From Blattabacterium cuenoti (GTDB taxonomy: Bacteria; Bacteroidota; Bacteroidia; Flavobacteriales; Blattabacteriaceae), in contig NZ_CP059187.1 of assembly GCF_014251375.1 (NCBI RefSeq), positions 524,078-588,077 on the forward strand: a DNA stretch of 64,000 nucleotides. The letters run 5' to 3'. Under the pieces are notes generated by a model. That model made no database searches. It was not told where the DNA came from and worked only from the letters and a program-made list of their open reading frames with translations. A program made the translations under genes and the position numbers. Each line of letters begins with the position of its first letter. Positions within the stretch are counted from its first letter, which is position 1. This document shows, one piece after another, positions 35,873 to 45,061 of this stretch.

Positions 35873-38020
35873 CTAATCTAGAATATTACTTCTGTAATCT
35901 TTTATTATTGATTTGTCCATAAAAACTTTCCCCAAAATTTCCAGTGAATTTTTTCTCAAATAAGAATTTAAAATTTCCATTTCATAAGAAAAATAAGATG
36001 GTTTTTTAGAAGGAAAAAAATGTTTTAATGGTCTAACAAAAAAAACTCCTTTTTCTCCTAATATAGGTGGTGAAGTTTCCCCCAACTTCAATGAAAAAGA
36101 ATACCCTACTACTTCAGGTTCTTTACAAGAATCAATTATCGAATCATGAAAATTTATTTTATAATATTTTTTTATTTTTTTAGAAAAATAGAATGCGATT
36201 TCTTTCAAATTTTTTGGAAAAAATTTTTTATTCATCATGTTAGATAAATACCTGCTTATTTTTTCTTTTTTTAGGGAAAAAATCAAATCTTTTTTTATTT
36301 TTTCAATAGAAATTCCTCTATTTTGAATTTTAGAAAGATAGATAAGAATATAGTCTTTATTATTTGATGTGGAGAGCATTTTAAAATCTCCCTTTTTTCT
36401 ATTTTTTTCAAATGCCCAATTAATAATTTCTTTATCTACTTCTGTATTTAATCCATCTATCTCCCATTGAGAAGATTTAATATTTTTCAAATATATAGTT
36501 TCATATTTATTTCTTCTTGCATTATTAATCAATGTATTTAAACTAGAATTTTTATTTTTTATCAAAAATTTTCTTACTCTTTTGTAAAGAAAATCTTCTG
36601 TTTTTTTAGATGGAATCAATGTCTTTATTATTACTGCAAATTGATAAGAAGGAATAAAACTACTTTTATCATCAATTCTAAGGATATGATACCCAAATTT
36701 TGTTTCAGTCATTCCTATCATTCCTTTTTTATTTTTAGATGAAAAAATATCAAATTCTCCAATTGAATTTTTATCTTCATATTTAATCCATCCTAAACTT
36801 CCTTTATTTTTTTTTGCATTCATTAAGTCATCGGATTTTTTTTTCACAAAAAAATCAAATAAGGAAGGATTCTTTTTAAGAATATTATATATATTTTGAG
36901 CTATTTTTTTAGATACTTCTTTTGTTCTTTGATTAGAAGAACGCGCAGCATTTTTATGAGAAATTAAAATATGGCTTACCAAAACAGAATCAGATATCAT
37001 TTTTTTTCCAGTTAATTTAGCCATCATGTAAATATTTTTTTCTTTTATAGGTCCGAATATACTTCCTATCTTATTATTATTGTTTGAAACAAAATTTTGT
37101 AAAATAGGTGGAAGAGATCTTTTTAAGTAAAAATTTGAATCAAAAGGTTTTTCAGATTGATTTGAAACAAAAATGGAATTTTTATTGGTTGATTGAAATT
37201 TATAAAATAAATTTTCCATTTTTTTTCTCATATAATTTTCATCATCTAAAGATGGTTTAGAGCGAAAAATGACAAAACTAAGACTTCTTAAATTTTCTTT
37301 TTTCTTATTATAAAAAAATTTATGTTTTTTAATATAATCAGAAATCTCATAATTGTTTATCGAAAACATATTTTTATATCTGTTTTCAATTTCAGAATAG
37401 GGAATAAAAATGTAATCAATAAAAGAAAAAAAATTTTTATCCTTATAATTTAATTCTGCTTCTATCAAAGATGTATTTAATCCATACATTAACATCTCTA
37501 TGTATTTTTTTGCAAAAATTTTTTTTGCTATATTTTTTTTTTCGTATAACCAAATATTTTTCTCCTCCTCTATTCGAGGATTAGAAATGGGTGAAGTATT
37601 TTCCAATTTTTTCAAATATGATTGAAATTTTACAATGTCTAATTCTCCATTGAAATTCTGAAAATCAGATATATTACTATACAAAGATTGTTTAGAAACA
37701 GCGTCCCAAAATTCTTTTTTTGTACTTTGTATTCCTAATTTTACAGCTTGTTGATTTAACATTTTTTCATGAATCAATAATTTCCAAGCTTCGTTTTTTA
37801 AATAAATGTCTGGTTCATCCTGTCGAAATAGTTTCAAAAATTGAAAACAATTAATATATTCTTTTACAGGAATGTTTTCTCCATTTACTTTTCCAATAAT
37901 ATTTGGATTTTCATAAAAAATTTTTAATAAATTAGGATCTAATATAAAAACTAACAAAAAAATTCCTACAAATAAAAATAAAAGCCATGTATTTTTTCTG
38001 ATTTTTCCTAAAATACTCAT
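35873..38020 (-). CDS. ppiD: PpiD-like periplasmic folding factor (SurA_N/rotamase)
   Basis: Membrane-anchored peptidyl-prolyl isomerase/chaperone for outer-membrane and periplasmic proteins. It has one N-terminal anchor (residues 11-30), a SurA_N-like domain starting GKVNGENIPVKEYI, and a parvulin-type domain around residues 340-460 (VLVSHILISHKNAA, GSLGWIKYED, KFGYHILRID). At 715 aa it is full length. It begins directly after the CorC/HlyC gene (adjacent, 0-bp gap), in the flavobacterial lptC-CorC-ppiD order. Confidence 0.88.
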   Translation of the reverse strand: MSILGKIRKNTWLLFLFVGIFLLVFILDPNLLKIFYENPNIIGKVNGENIPVKEYINCFQFLKLFRQDEPDIYLKNEAWKLLIHEKMLNQQAVKLGIQSTKKEFWDAVSKQSLYSNISDFQNFNGELDIVKFQSYLKKLENTSPISNPRIEEEKNIWLYEKKNIAKKIFAKKYIEMLMYGLNTSLIEAELNYKDKNFFSFIDYIFIPYSEIENRYKNMFSINNYEISDYIKKHKFFYNKKKENLRSLSFVIFRSKPSLDDENYMRKKMENLFYKFQSTNKNSIFVSNQSEKPFDSNFYLKRSLPPILQNFVSNNNNKIGSIFGPIKEKNIYMMAKLTGKKMISDSVLVSHILISHKNAARSSNQRTKEVSKKIAQNIYNILKKNPSLFDFFVKKKSDDLMNAKKNKGSLGWIKYEDKNSIGEFDIFSSKNKKGMIGMTETKFGYHILRIDDKSSFIPSYQFAVIIKTLIPSKKTEDFLYKRVRKFLIKNKNSSLNTLINNARRNKYETIYLKNIKSSQWEIDGLNTEVDKEIINWAFEKNRKKGDFKMLSTSNNKDYILIYLSKIQNRGISIEKIKKDLIFSLKKEKISRYLSNMMNKKFFPKNLKEIAFYFSKKIKKYYKINFHDSIIDSCKEPEVVGYSFSLKLGETSPPILGEKGVFFVRPLKHFFPSKKPSYFSYEMEILNSYLRKNSLEILGKVFMDKSIIKDYRSNILD

Positions 38021-39292
38021 TTATAATTTTTTTTTTCTAAGAAAAACTTCTTCTATTTTATTTTTAGATACTTTTTTGATTTCAATAATAAAAATATTCC
38101 TAATAATTATTTCTTCACCTTTTTTAGGAATATTTCCTGTATGAAACACAATTAAACCTCCTAAAGTTTCATAATCTTCAGACTTAGGAAGATCTAATTT
38201 ATACTTTTCATTAAGAAAATCAATCTTTAACCGAGCAGAAAATAAAAATTCATTGCTATTTAATTTTTTTTCCAAAAATAAAATTTCATCATGTTCATCT
38301 TTAATATCTCCAAGAAACTCTTCTAAAATATCTTCTATAGTTATCATTCCGGATGTGCCACCATATTCATCTAACACTACAGCTATGCTTTTTTTTTTCT
38401 TAATGAGAAGATCCATTATTTTCCGTATTGGAGTAGTAAGATAAACAAATTCTACCGGTCTAACTATAGATTCTAGATTTTTTGAGTTTCTTTTCAAAAT
38501 TTCTAAATAATGAATGTATCCTATAATATTATCTATATTATTTTTATAAATTACAATTTTTGAAAATCCTTTTTCTGTAAACTTATGCCGAATGTTGTCA
38601 ATAGAAGAATTCCATATGTTAGAAGCAACCATTTCTTTTCTAGGAACCATACACTCTCTCGCTTTTTTCTCAGAAAAATCCAATGCTTTGTGAAAAATCT
38701 CTACTTCTGATTCTACTATTCCATGAATATCATTTTCTATGTTTTCTGATATAAAAGAAATTAAATCTTCTTTATCAAAAATTTTCACTTTATCATTTTC
38801 TTTTTCACAGAAAAAATTCAGAAAAATATTAGATATCCAAATAATAAAATTTGTAATAGGAGAAAAAATTTTGCATATAAAATATACAGGTATAATAAAT
38901 AAATTTAACAGTTCATTAGAATATACACTAAATATTATTTTAGGAATCAATTCTCCAATAACAAGAATGATAGTAGCAGAAAAAACTGTTTCTAAAATTA
39001 AAAACCAAAAAGAATTATTATAAATCAAAAACCATTTTTGAGAGATAAATAGAAATAATTTTCCCATATGAATTCCATATATCACTAAAGATATAGTGTT
39101 TCCTATTAACATTGTAGTGATAAATTTTTTTGGATTTCTTATGCTTTTAGAAAGTAACTTAGAACGAAAAGATCCTTTTTTTTTCTCTAATTCTATTTGA
39201 AAAAAACTAGAAGAAATTAAAGCCATTTCCATTCCAGAAAAAAAAGCGGACACAAGTATAGTAATGAAAACTATACTTATATGAAAAATCAT
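38021..39292 (-). CDS. CorC/HlyC-family membrane protein with CBS domains
   Basis: An N-terminal CNNM/DUF21 transmembrane domain (about 1-150, with FFSGMEMALISSS) precedes a CBS pair (ARECMVPRKEMVAS; VLDEYGGTSGMITIEDILEEFLGDI) and a C-terminal CorC_HlyC domain (LGGLIVFHTGNIPKKGEEI). At 423 aa it is complete. Such proteins are implicated in Mg2+/Co2+ transport; some flavobacterial relatives (GldE) are involved in gliding, but there is no evidence for that here. The start overlaps the lptC stop by four bases. Confidence 0.85.
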   Translation of the reverse strand: MIFHISIVFITILVSAFFSGMEMALISSSFFQIELEKKKGSFRSKLLSKSIRNPKKFITTMLIGNTISLVIYGIHMGKLFLFISQKWFLIYNNSFWFLILETVFSATIILVIGELIPKIIFSVYSNELLNLFIIPVYFICKIFSPITNFIIWISNIFLNFFCEKENDKVKIFDKEDLISFISENIENDIHGIVESEVEIFHKALDFSEKKARECMVPRKEMVASNIWNSSIDNIRHKFTEKGFSKIVIYKNNIDNIIGYIHYLEILKRNSKNLESIVRPVEFVYLTTPIRKIMDLLIKKKKSIAVVLDEYGGTSGMITIEDILEEFLGDIKDEHDEILFLEKKLNSNEFLFSARLKIDFLNEKYKLDLPKSEDYETLGGLIVFHTGNIPKKGEEIIIRNIFIIEIKKVSKNKIEEVFLRKKKL

Positions 39293-39840
39293 AGTGTTTT
39301 TATTATAGAAAAGAAAATCCCCCGAGTATTTTTTAGCTTAATATTTTTAAAATCATCAGATGCTTCGAATCCATTTACCGCATGCAATATACTTCCATCT
39401 GAATAATGGATGATTGTAGACTTATCATTAAATATTTTTTTGTTTTTTTTATTCCAAAATATTTCATTAGTTTTTAAATAATCTCCATTATGATTCATGA
39501 TTATAATATTTCCTTTAATATGATAAAGGATTTTTTCAGTTGATTTTACCCAATTTGCAGTAAGATAAATATACTTTTTAGGATCTTCTTTTTCATAAAA
39601 AAATAATTGGATTCCTTTTGGATATAAAGTATAAATAGAATATTCTTCCATAATTGGAGAATAAATGAAAAATCTAGAAATTCCATTTTCTTTATATAAA
39701 ATACTTATACGAATAAAAATTCTATGAGGAGCCTCTTTTTTCACATTTTCCTTTTTCGTATTTGTTTTTATTGTTGGAGTTGTTGTACATGAAAAAATAA
39801 AAAAGACTAATAAAAAAAATATCTTTACAAAATTTTTCAG
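39289..39840 (-). CDS. lptC: LptC-like LPS export lipoprotein with a non-AUG start
   Basis: Periplasmic component that passes lipopolysaccharide from LptBFG to LptA. The body (YSPIMEEYSIYTLYPKGIQLFFYEKE, in pieces; NWVKSTEKILYHIKGNIIIMN; LKTNEIFWNKKNKKIF) matches flavobacterial LptC. A GTG at 39744 gives only 151 aa and no export signal. Reading upstream in the same frame gives a classic lipoprotein signal, KNFVKIFFLLVFFIFSC, with the cysteine at residue 18 if translation begins at the CTG at 39840 (183 aa). No ATG is available before the upstream stop, so the real start is probably CTG or another rare codon, or the ATG has been lost by mutation. Confidence 0.75.
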   Translation of the reverse strand: MKNFVKIFFLLVFFIFSCTTTPTIKTNTKKENVKKEAPHRIFIRISILYKENGISRFFIYSPIMEEYSIYTLYPKGIQLFFYEKEDPKKYIYLTANWVKSTEKILYHIKGNIIIMNHNGDYLKTNEIFWNKKNKKIFNDKSTIIHYSDGSILHAVNGFEASDDFKNIKLKNTRGIFFSIIKTL

Positions 39841-39887
39841 ATTATTACTTATTATTTTATTGTACTTTTATAGTTTTATTGATTATT

Positions 39888-39960
39888 GGTATCTTAGCTC
39901 AGTCGGTAGAGCAAAGGACTGAAAATCCTTGTGTCCCCGGTTCGATTCCGGGAGATACCA
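39888..39960 (+). tRNA. tRNA-Phe (anticodon GAA)
   Basis: A 73-nt cloverleaf: acceptor GGTATCT/AGATACC, D arm GCTCAGTCGGTAGAGC, anticodon stem AAGGA/TCCTT around CTGAAAA (anticodon GAA), T arm CCCGG TTCGATT CCGGG, and discriminator A. CCA is not encoded. It stands alone between lptC and ompH. Confidence 0.97.
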
Positions 39961-40079
39961 CAGATACCACACCACAACACTACTACTACTTTTAGTTAGA
40001 GATTAATTAGAGAAGCGAGAAGTTATATAGTAGTAGTATCTCTAGAGTAGAGTTAGTTATGTTATTATAAATAATAGGA
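39961..40079. other. spacer after tRNA-Phe with short repeats
   Basis: The last 8 bases of the tRNA (AGATACCA, 39953-39960) are repeated at 39962-39969. A trinucleotide-rich inverted repeat TACTACTACT (39981-39990) can pair with 40029-40038. No gene is visible. Confidence 0.5.
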
Positions 40080-40586
40080 TCAAATCCCTAACTCTTTTCT
40101 GACTTCCTCTGTGATATCTATTCCTTTATTAACTAAAACTCCTTTTCCCGGACTACAGTCATCAACACGTATAATGGTTTTATTTTTTTCCATTACTTTG
40201 TAAATAGCATTTTCTATTTTTTTATACAGAGGATTCAATAATTTCTGTTGTTTTTTAGCTAAGTCGTCTGAAGCGGTTTTCTGATATGCATGAGCCCTTG
40301 CCTGTAAAACTTCTAATTCTCTTTGAAGAATTGGACTTCTATTTCTTTGAAATTTATCTGCCTTTTTATGAAATTCTTTTGCCAATTTTTCCAACGTATT
40401 TTCATGGTTTTTAGTTAATTTTTCTAATTCTTTTTGAGCAATAGAAAATCCAGGCATTTTTTCTACAAGAATTAGACTGTTCAGACAAACAATTTTTTGA
40501 CTACATTCTACTTTAGATTTAGAAAATCCTTTTATTCCAAATAATAAAAAAAATAATAGACAATAAAAAATCGTGTTTTTTTTCAT
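40080..40586 (-). CDS. ompH: OmpH/Skp-family periplasmic chaperone
   Basis: Skp-like holdase that escorts outer-membrane proteins to BamA. The ATG at 40586 gives a proper signal peptide (MKKNTIFYCLLFFLLFGIKG) and a 168-aa protein with the helical, charged OmpH body (QKELEKLTKNHENTLEKLAKEF and following) and the C-terminal KTIIRVDDCSP segment. An upstream codon at 40655 would add 23 residues overlapping bamA and hide the signal. bamA lies 35 bp upstream in the same orientation. Confidence 0.88.
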   Translation of the reverse strand: MKKNTIFYCLLFFLLFGIKGFSKSKVECSQKIVCLNSLILVEKMPGFSIAQKELEKLTKNHENTLEKLAKEFHKKADKFQRNRSPILQRELEVLQARAHAYQKTASDDLAKKQQKLLNPLYKKIENAIYKVMEKNKTIIRVDDCSPGKGVLVNKGIDITEEVRKELGI

Positions 40587-40621
40587 AAAATATTCTATGT
40601 TATGTTTAGATTTATTAATAA

Positions 40622-43141
40622 TCAATCTTGTCCTATGATAAAATGTGTTTTCCACCTAGATAAAAAGGAATCTTTTTTCATTCTACTATTAATAGGATAA
40701 CCAAAGTCTATTCCAAAAAGACCTATTGGAGATAAAAAAATACGAAATCCAAATCCAAAAGATTTATTCATTCTTAATGGATTAAATTTTTTATAAGAAT
40801 CACTAATACATCCTTCTTCTATAAAAAGAAAAGTCCAAAATTTAGACATATTATAAGAAAATTTTTTTATTAAATAACGAACCTCAAAAAGATATTTATT
40901 ATAAATAATTCCCCCATTTACTGGGGGAAGAAATTCAGTATGATTATACCCTCTAAACAGAATCAGATCTTTATCTTCTAATTTTCTTCCTCCAGTTCCC
41001 CCCATATAAAACTTTTGAGATGATAATAATTCACTTGAATTATTATATTTTCCTAATATTCCAAATTCTCCTCCAAATTTGATGACCACATTATCTACAA
41101 TTTTTTTATAACCAAAAGAAATAATTTTCAGTTTAAAGAATTCTATCCAATCAAATTTCTTATTGAAAAGAATAGAATAAGGAATGGTAAATATACTACT
41201 CAACTGGATTTTAGATCCATTAACAGGATAAATTAAATCGGGGACTCCATAAAATCTTTGTAAAGAGATTAAATAACTTAAATTATTTAACTGGAAAGAA
41301 TGATTTTTTTTAAGATCAACATCTGTAACTAAATTCTTATAAAAAAATTTATCATAATGCATAGATAATTCTATTTTAGAATAGGGATCAAAAAAAGTTA
41401 AAAATTTATTCAAATTAATAGAAGATCCTATTTTTTTTTCTTCTAAAAAACCTTCTGGGATTAGATTAAATTTTTTTGTGAAAAAAGAAATATTTTCATC
41501 GTTTTTTATCTTTTTCTTAGAAAAGTGCATTTCAAAAGTAAGAGATGTTGGATTTGTCTTTTCTATCCAAGGTTCTGTAAAAGAAAAACCATAAGATTGT
41601 TTATCTTTTCCAAATTGATTGAATAATAATAATTTTTGTCCATTTCCTTGAGGGATAGGATTCCAAGATTTCCATTTAAAAAAATTGATAATAGAAAAAT
41701 TTCCAAAAATTAATTTTAAATTTCCAAAAATTTTTCTTTTTTCATATCCTCCATGTAATTGGATTTGATTGGCTCCTTTTTCAACTACACGCCATTCTAT
41801 ATCGAGAGTATTATTCTTTCTATTTATTAAAATAAATGGATTTATTCTTTCAAATAAATTTAAATTATTCAAATGAAGTAAACTAGATTTGATCTCTTTA
41901 GGAGAAAAAGTATTTCCAGGATAAGTGGTTAATTCCCGTCTAATGATATGATCTTTAGTTATTGTATTACCTGATATCTTTACTTTGTTTATATAAACCG
42001 GTTTGTTTTCTTCTATTTCTATTTCTAGATGAATTTGATTATTCACGATTTTTTTTTCTATAGGTACAATCTTTACGAAGAAAAAACCAAAATTTAGATA
42101 ATTTGAAAGAATACTGAACTCATCAAAAGAGTTGAAAATATTGTTATTAATTCCAATTTTATCATAAATATCTCCCTTTTTATAAGAGAGAATATTCTTT
42201 AAAAAAGAGTCATTAAAAAATGTGTTCCCTACAAACTTAACATTTCCTAGATAATATCTTTTTCCTTCTACTACTTTTATTTTTATGCTATAATTACCAG
42301 ATTTTTCTTTCCATATAGAATCTAAAAAAACTTTTACATCTAGAAATCCCATAGATTGATATTTTCGTATAATATTTTTTAAGTCATCATTGATATTTTC
42401 ATATACAAAACAAAAAGTTTTTTCTATAAAAGGAATAGAAAATTTATTTCTAGTCTTAACTATCAGATTGAGTAATTCTTTTTCATTTAGAATTTGATTC
42501 CCCGAAAAAAATATATTTTCTATCCATGTTTTTTTTCCTTTATATACATGTATATTGAGAATATTTTCATTCTCTTTTTTTGTAGAAATGAATTCCTTTT
42601 TTATAGAAATATCTTTATATCCTTTTTTAAGATAATAATCTTCAATCTCATTATGAATAGATTGAATTAAATGATCAGAAATTTTATCTCCGGAATGTAT
42701 TTTTTTAATAGTCTCAAATTGTGTCTTTCCATTTCCCTCAAGATTTATCTGATTAACTTTTATTGAATCTTCTAAATCAAAGAATAAATCTATCTCATTT
42801 TTATTTTTTGGATTTGTATTTTTTTTGTATATGGATATTGTTTTAAAAAGATTAGTATCCCATAACTTTTTAATAGCATTATCTATTTCTTTTCCTGGTA
42901 TCTCAATTTTATCTCCAGGATAGAGACAAGATAAGTTTGAAATAAAAACAGGATCATATTTTGTCTTCCCTATTATTTTAATATTTTTAATAGTAAAAGA
43001 AGAAGAAATTTTCTCATTTTTTGGTTTTTCCTGAATCCAGTTTTCTGTTTTTTCAGTTACGCTATTGTTATATGAATCAGTTACGCTATATGAAAATGAA
43101 AGATGCGTCAATAATAAGAAAAATATTATACTTTTTTTCAT
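40622..43141 (-). CDS. bamA: BamA outer-membrane protein assembly factor
   Basis: Central pore of the outer-membrane protein insertion machinery. It has a signal peptide (residues 1-19), about five POTRA repeats (roughly 45-450, e.g. FTIKNIKIIGKTKYDP, VNQINLEGNGKTQ, YINKVKISGNTITKDHIIRREL), and a 16-strand barrel with GGTGGRKLEDKDLILFRGY and a C-terminal IGLFGIDFGYPI-like motif. At 839 aa it is full length. It sits between uppS and ompH, as in Flavobacteriia. Its presence shows that the outer membrane is retained. Confidence 0.94.
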   Translation of the reverse strand: MKKSIIFFLLLTHLSFSYSVTDSYNNSVTEKTENWIQEKPKNEKISSSFTIKNIKIIGKTKYDPVFISNLSCLYPGDKIEIPGKEIDNAIKKLWDTNLFKTISIYKKNTNPKNKNEIDLFFDLEDSIKVNQINLEGNGKTQFETIKKIHSGDKISDHLIQSIHNEIEDYYLKKGYKDISIKKEFISTKKENENILNIHVYKGKKTWIENIFFSGNQILNEKELLNLIVKTRNKFSIPFIEKTFCFVYENINDDLKNIIRKYQSMGFLDVKVFLDSIWKEKSGNYSIKIKVVEGKRYYLGNVKFVGNTFFNDSFLKNILSYKKGDIYDKIGINNNIFNSFDEFSILSNYLNFGFFFVKIVPIEKKIVNNQIHLEIEIEENKPVYINKVKISGNTITKDHIIRRELTTYPGNTFSPKEIKSSLLHLNNLNLFERINPFILINRKNNTLDIEWRVVEKGANQIQLHGGYEKRKIFGNLKLIFGNFSIINFFKWKSWNPIPQGNGQKLLLFNQFGKDKQSYGFSFTEPWIEKTNPTSLTFEMHFSKKKIKNDENISFFTKKFNLIPEGFLEEKKIGSSINLNKFLTFFDPYSKIELSMHYDKFFYKNLVTDVDLKKNHSFQLNNLSYLISLQRFYGVPDLIYPVNGSKIQLSSIFTIPYSILFNKKFDWIEFFKLKIISFGYKKIVDNVVIKFGGEFGILGKYNNSSELLSSQKFYMGGTGGRKLEDKDLILFRGYNHTEFLPPVNGGIIYNKYLFEVRYLIKKFSYNMSKFWTFLFIEEGCISDSYKKFNPLRMNKSFGFGFRIFLSPIGLFGIDFGYPINSRMKKDSFLSRWKTHFIIGQD

Positions 43142-43164
43142 AAAAAATACTCTAGTTCTAGTTA

Positions 43165-43902
43165 TTAGTTATTCTCAACTGTTCCAAATCGACGTTTTCT
43201 TTTTTGATAATTTATTATGGCCTCATAAAAATCTTTTTTCCGAAAATCTGGCCATAATACATTTGTAAAATAAAATTCTGCATAAGCAGATTGCCAAAGT
43301 AAAAAATTGCTAATTCGTTGTTCTCCACTAGTTCTAATGATCAAATCTACATCTGGTATGTCTTTAGTATATAAATGATTTTGAAAAGAAGAATAATTCA
43401 CATCTTTCAATGAAAAACGTCCAATATGAATTTTTTCAGCAATATTTTTTGTAGCTCTTAAAATTTCTTCTCTTCCACCATAGCTCAAAGCTAAAATCAA
43501 GGTTCCTGATGTATTATGTTTGGTTTTATTTCTAAAGTAGATCAATTTTTTTTGAATTAGATAAGAAAATTTTTCTATTTCTCCTATAAAAATAATTTTT
43601 ACATTATTATCATGAATTTCTTCTAAAGAAGAAGTTAAATTCAGATGAATGAAATGCATTAAATTATCTATTTCTTTTTTTGGACGATTCCAATTTTCTG
43701 AGGAAAAAGCATATAAAGTTATATAGGAAATTCTTAATTTTTTTACTACAATTATAGTATCTCTTACAGATTGTATTGCATTTTCATGTCCAAATGTTCT
43801 AATTTTTCCTCTTTTTTCAGCCCAACGTCCGTTTCCATCCATGATAATAGCTACATGATGAGGAATGTTATTATAATCTATTTTTTTTAATAAGTTTTTC
43901 AT
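43165..43902 (-). CDS. uppS: Undecaprenyl diphosphate synthase (isoprenyl transferase)
   Basis: Cis-prenyltransferase making the C55 lipid carrier for peptidoglycan and other wall polymers. The catalytic aspartate is in HHVAIIMDGNGRWAEKRG (Asp22), with later ALSYGGREEI and DLIIRTSGEQRISNFLLWQSAYAE-type segments. The ATG at 43902 (245 aa) is preferred over a TTG three codons upstream. It lies 23 bp before bamA on the same strand. Confidence 0.94.
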   Translation of the reverse strand: MKNLLKKIDYNNIPHHVAIIMDGNGRWAEKRGKIRTFGHENAIQSVRDTIIVVKKLRISYITLYAFSSENWNRPKKEIDNLMHFIHLNLTSSLEEIHDNNVKIIFIGEIEKFSYLIQKKLIYFRNKTKHNTSGTLILALSYGGREEILRATKNIAEKIHIGRFSLKDVNYSSFQNHLYTKDIPDVDLIIRTSGEQRISNFLLWQSAYAEFYFTNVLWPDFRKKDFYEAIINYQKRKRRFGTVENN

Positions 43903-44008
43903 AAAAATCAAATAATCAATCCATCTTTCTCTTTATTTTTATTTATGAGTAACAAATATATTTATATACAAAGATATATGTATTTATTTTTTATTAAATT
44001 AATTCTTT

Positions 44009-44902
44009 TTAATTCCTTTGATCCATTCCCCATAATAATTTTTCTCGTAAAGTTTTATAATAAGTTTTTTTTTCTTCTTGAATGAGATATATATAAAAAG
44101 GAGCCTTTTTAATATATAATTCATTTTCTTTATTCAAATAAGTCAGCCTTGTGTCTAAAGATAATGAATAAGATTTAACACGACTATGTATTTTAAAATG
44201 AACTTTTTGTGTATCTGGAATAATTAGTGGACGTGAAAATAAATTATGTGGAGAAATGGGAGTAAGAACAAAATTTTTATTATCTGGAGTAATTATTGGC
44301 CCCCCGCAGCTTAAAGAATACCCGGTAGAACCTGTAGGCGTAGATATGATCAACCCATCTGCCCAATAAGATGTTAAAAATTCATTATCTATATAAACAT
44401 CTATGGTGATCATAGAAACCGTTTCTTTACGGAAGATAACTATTTCATTTAACGCAAAATTATTAAAAAAAAATAAATCATGATTTACGATTGATGTTTC
44501 TAACCATAATAAACTCCTAGGAATTAAATGGAGTTTTTGATTAAAAATTTGATCTATTTTTTTAATAAAAACATCTTTATTGAAAGAAGCTAAAAATCCC
44601 AAGTTTCCTGTATTTATTCCAACAATAGGAATTCCTGAATCTCTAATGAGAGTAATTGCAGACAATATAGTCCCATCTCCACCAAAAGTAAACATCAAAC
44701 TAAAATCTTTATTTAATAATTCCTTATAATGAGAAAAAACTGGAAAATTAAGATTTTTAAATTCTTCAAAAGAAGATAAAACATTAAAAAATGACTGTTC
44801 AATATAAATTTCTATTGAATGATTTGAAACATAGCCTATGAACTGATTGATGTATGGAATATTTTTCTTAACAAATTTTTGTCCATATATGGCTATTTTC
44901 AT
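44009..44902 (-). CDS. nadK: NAD kinase
   Basis: Phosphorylates NAD to NADP. The GGDGT motif is at residues 74-78, followed by GINTGNLGFLA and the STPTGSTGYSLSCGGPII segment. At 297 aa it is full length. Upstream of uppS on the same strand; the CBS-domain and other genes often found between them in free-living relatives are missing. Confidence 0.94.
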   Translation of the reverse strand: MKIAIYGQKFVKKNIPYINQFIGYVSNHSIEIYIEQSFFNVLSSFEEFKNLNFPVFSHYKELLNKDFSLMFTFGGDGTILSAITLIRDSGIPIVGINTGNLGFLASFNKDVFIKKIDQIFNQKLHLIPRSLLWLETSIVNHDLFFFNNFALNEIVIFRKETVSMITIDVYIDNEFLTSYWADGLIISTPTGSTGYSLSCGGPIITPDNKNFVLTPISPHNLFSRPLIIPDTQKVHFKIHSRVKSYSLSLDTRLTYLNKENELYIKKAPFYIYLIQEEKKTYYKTLREKLLWGMDQRN

Positions 44903-45021
44903 AGTGAATAATTATTAAGTTTCAGTTACTAAACACTAAAAAGAAAAATTACAAAATTTTTATGAAAAAATTTATAAACATTAAAAATAAAAAAATAATT
45001 AGTTTTTTGTTTTAATTGCAC

Positions 45022-45029
45022 TAAATTTG
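45022..45029 (+). promoter_or_regulatory. possible -7 promoter box upstream of mevalonate kinase
   Basis: TAAATTTG, identical to the pdhA -7 box, lies 32 bp before the ATG at 45062. A good -33 TTG at standard spacing was not found. Confidence 0.4.
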
Positions 45030-45061
45030 TTTAAAGGATACACAAAGTTAAGGAAGTAAAT

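Noticed and set aside
36000-38000. ppiD as a frameshifted gene
   Set aside because: The reading frame is continuous over 715 residues with the expected domain order.
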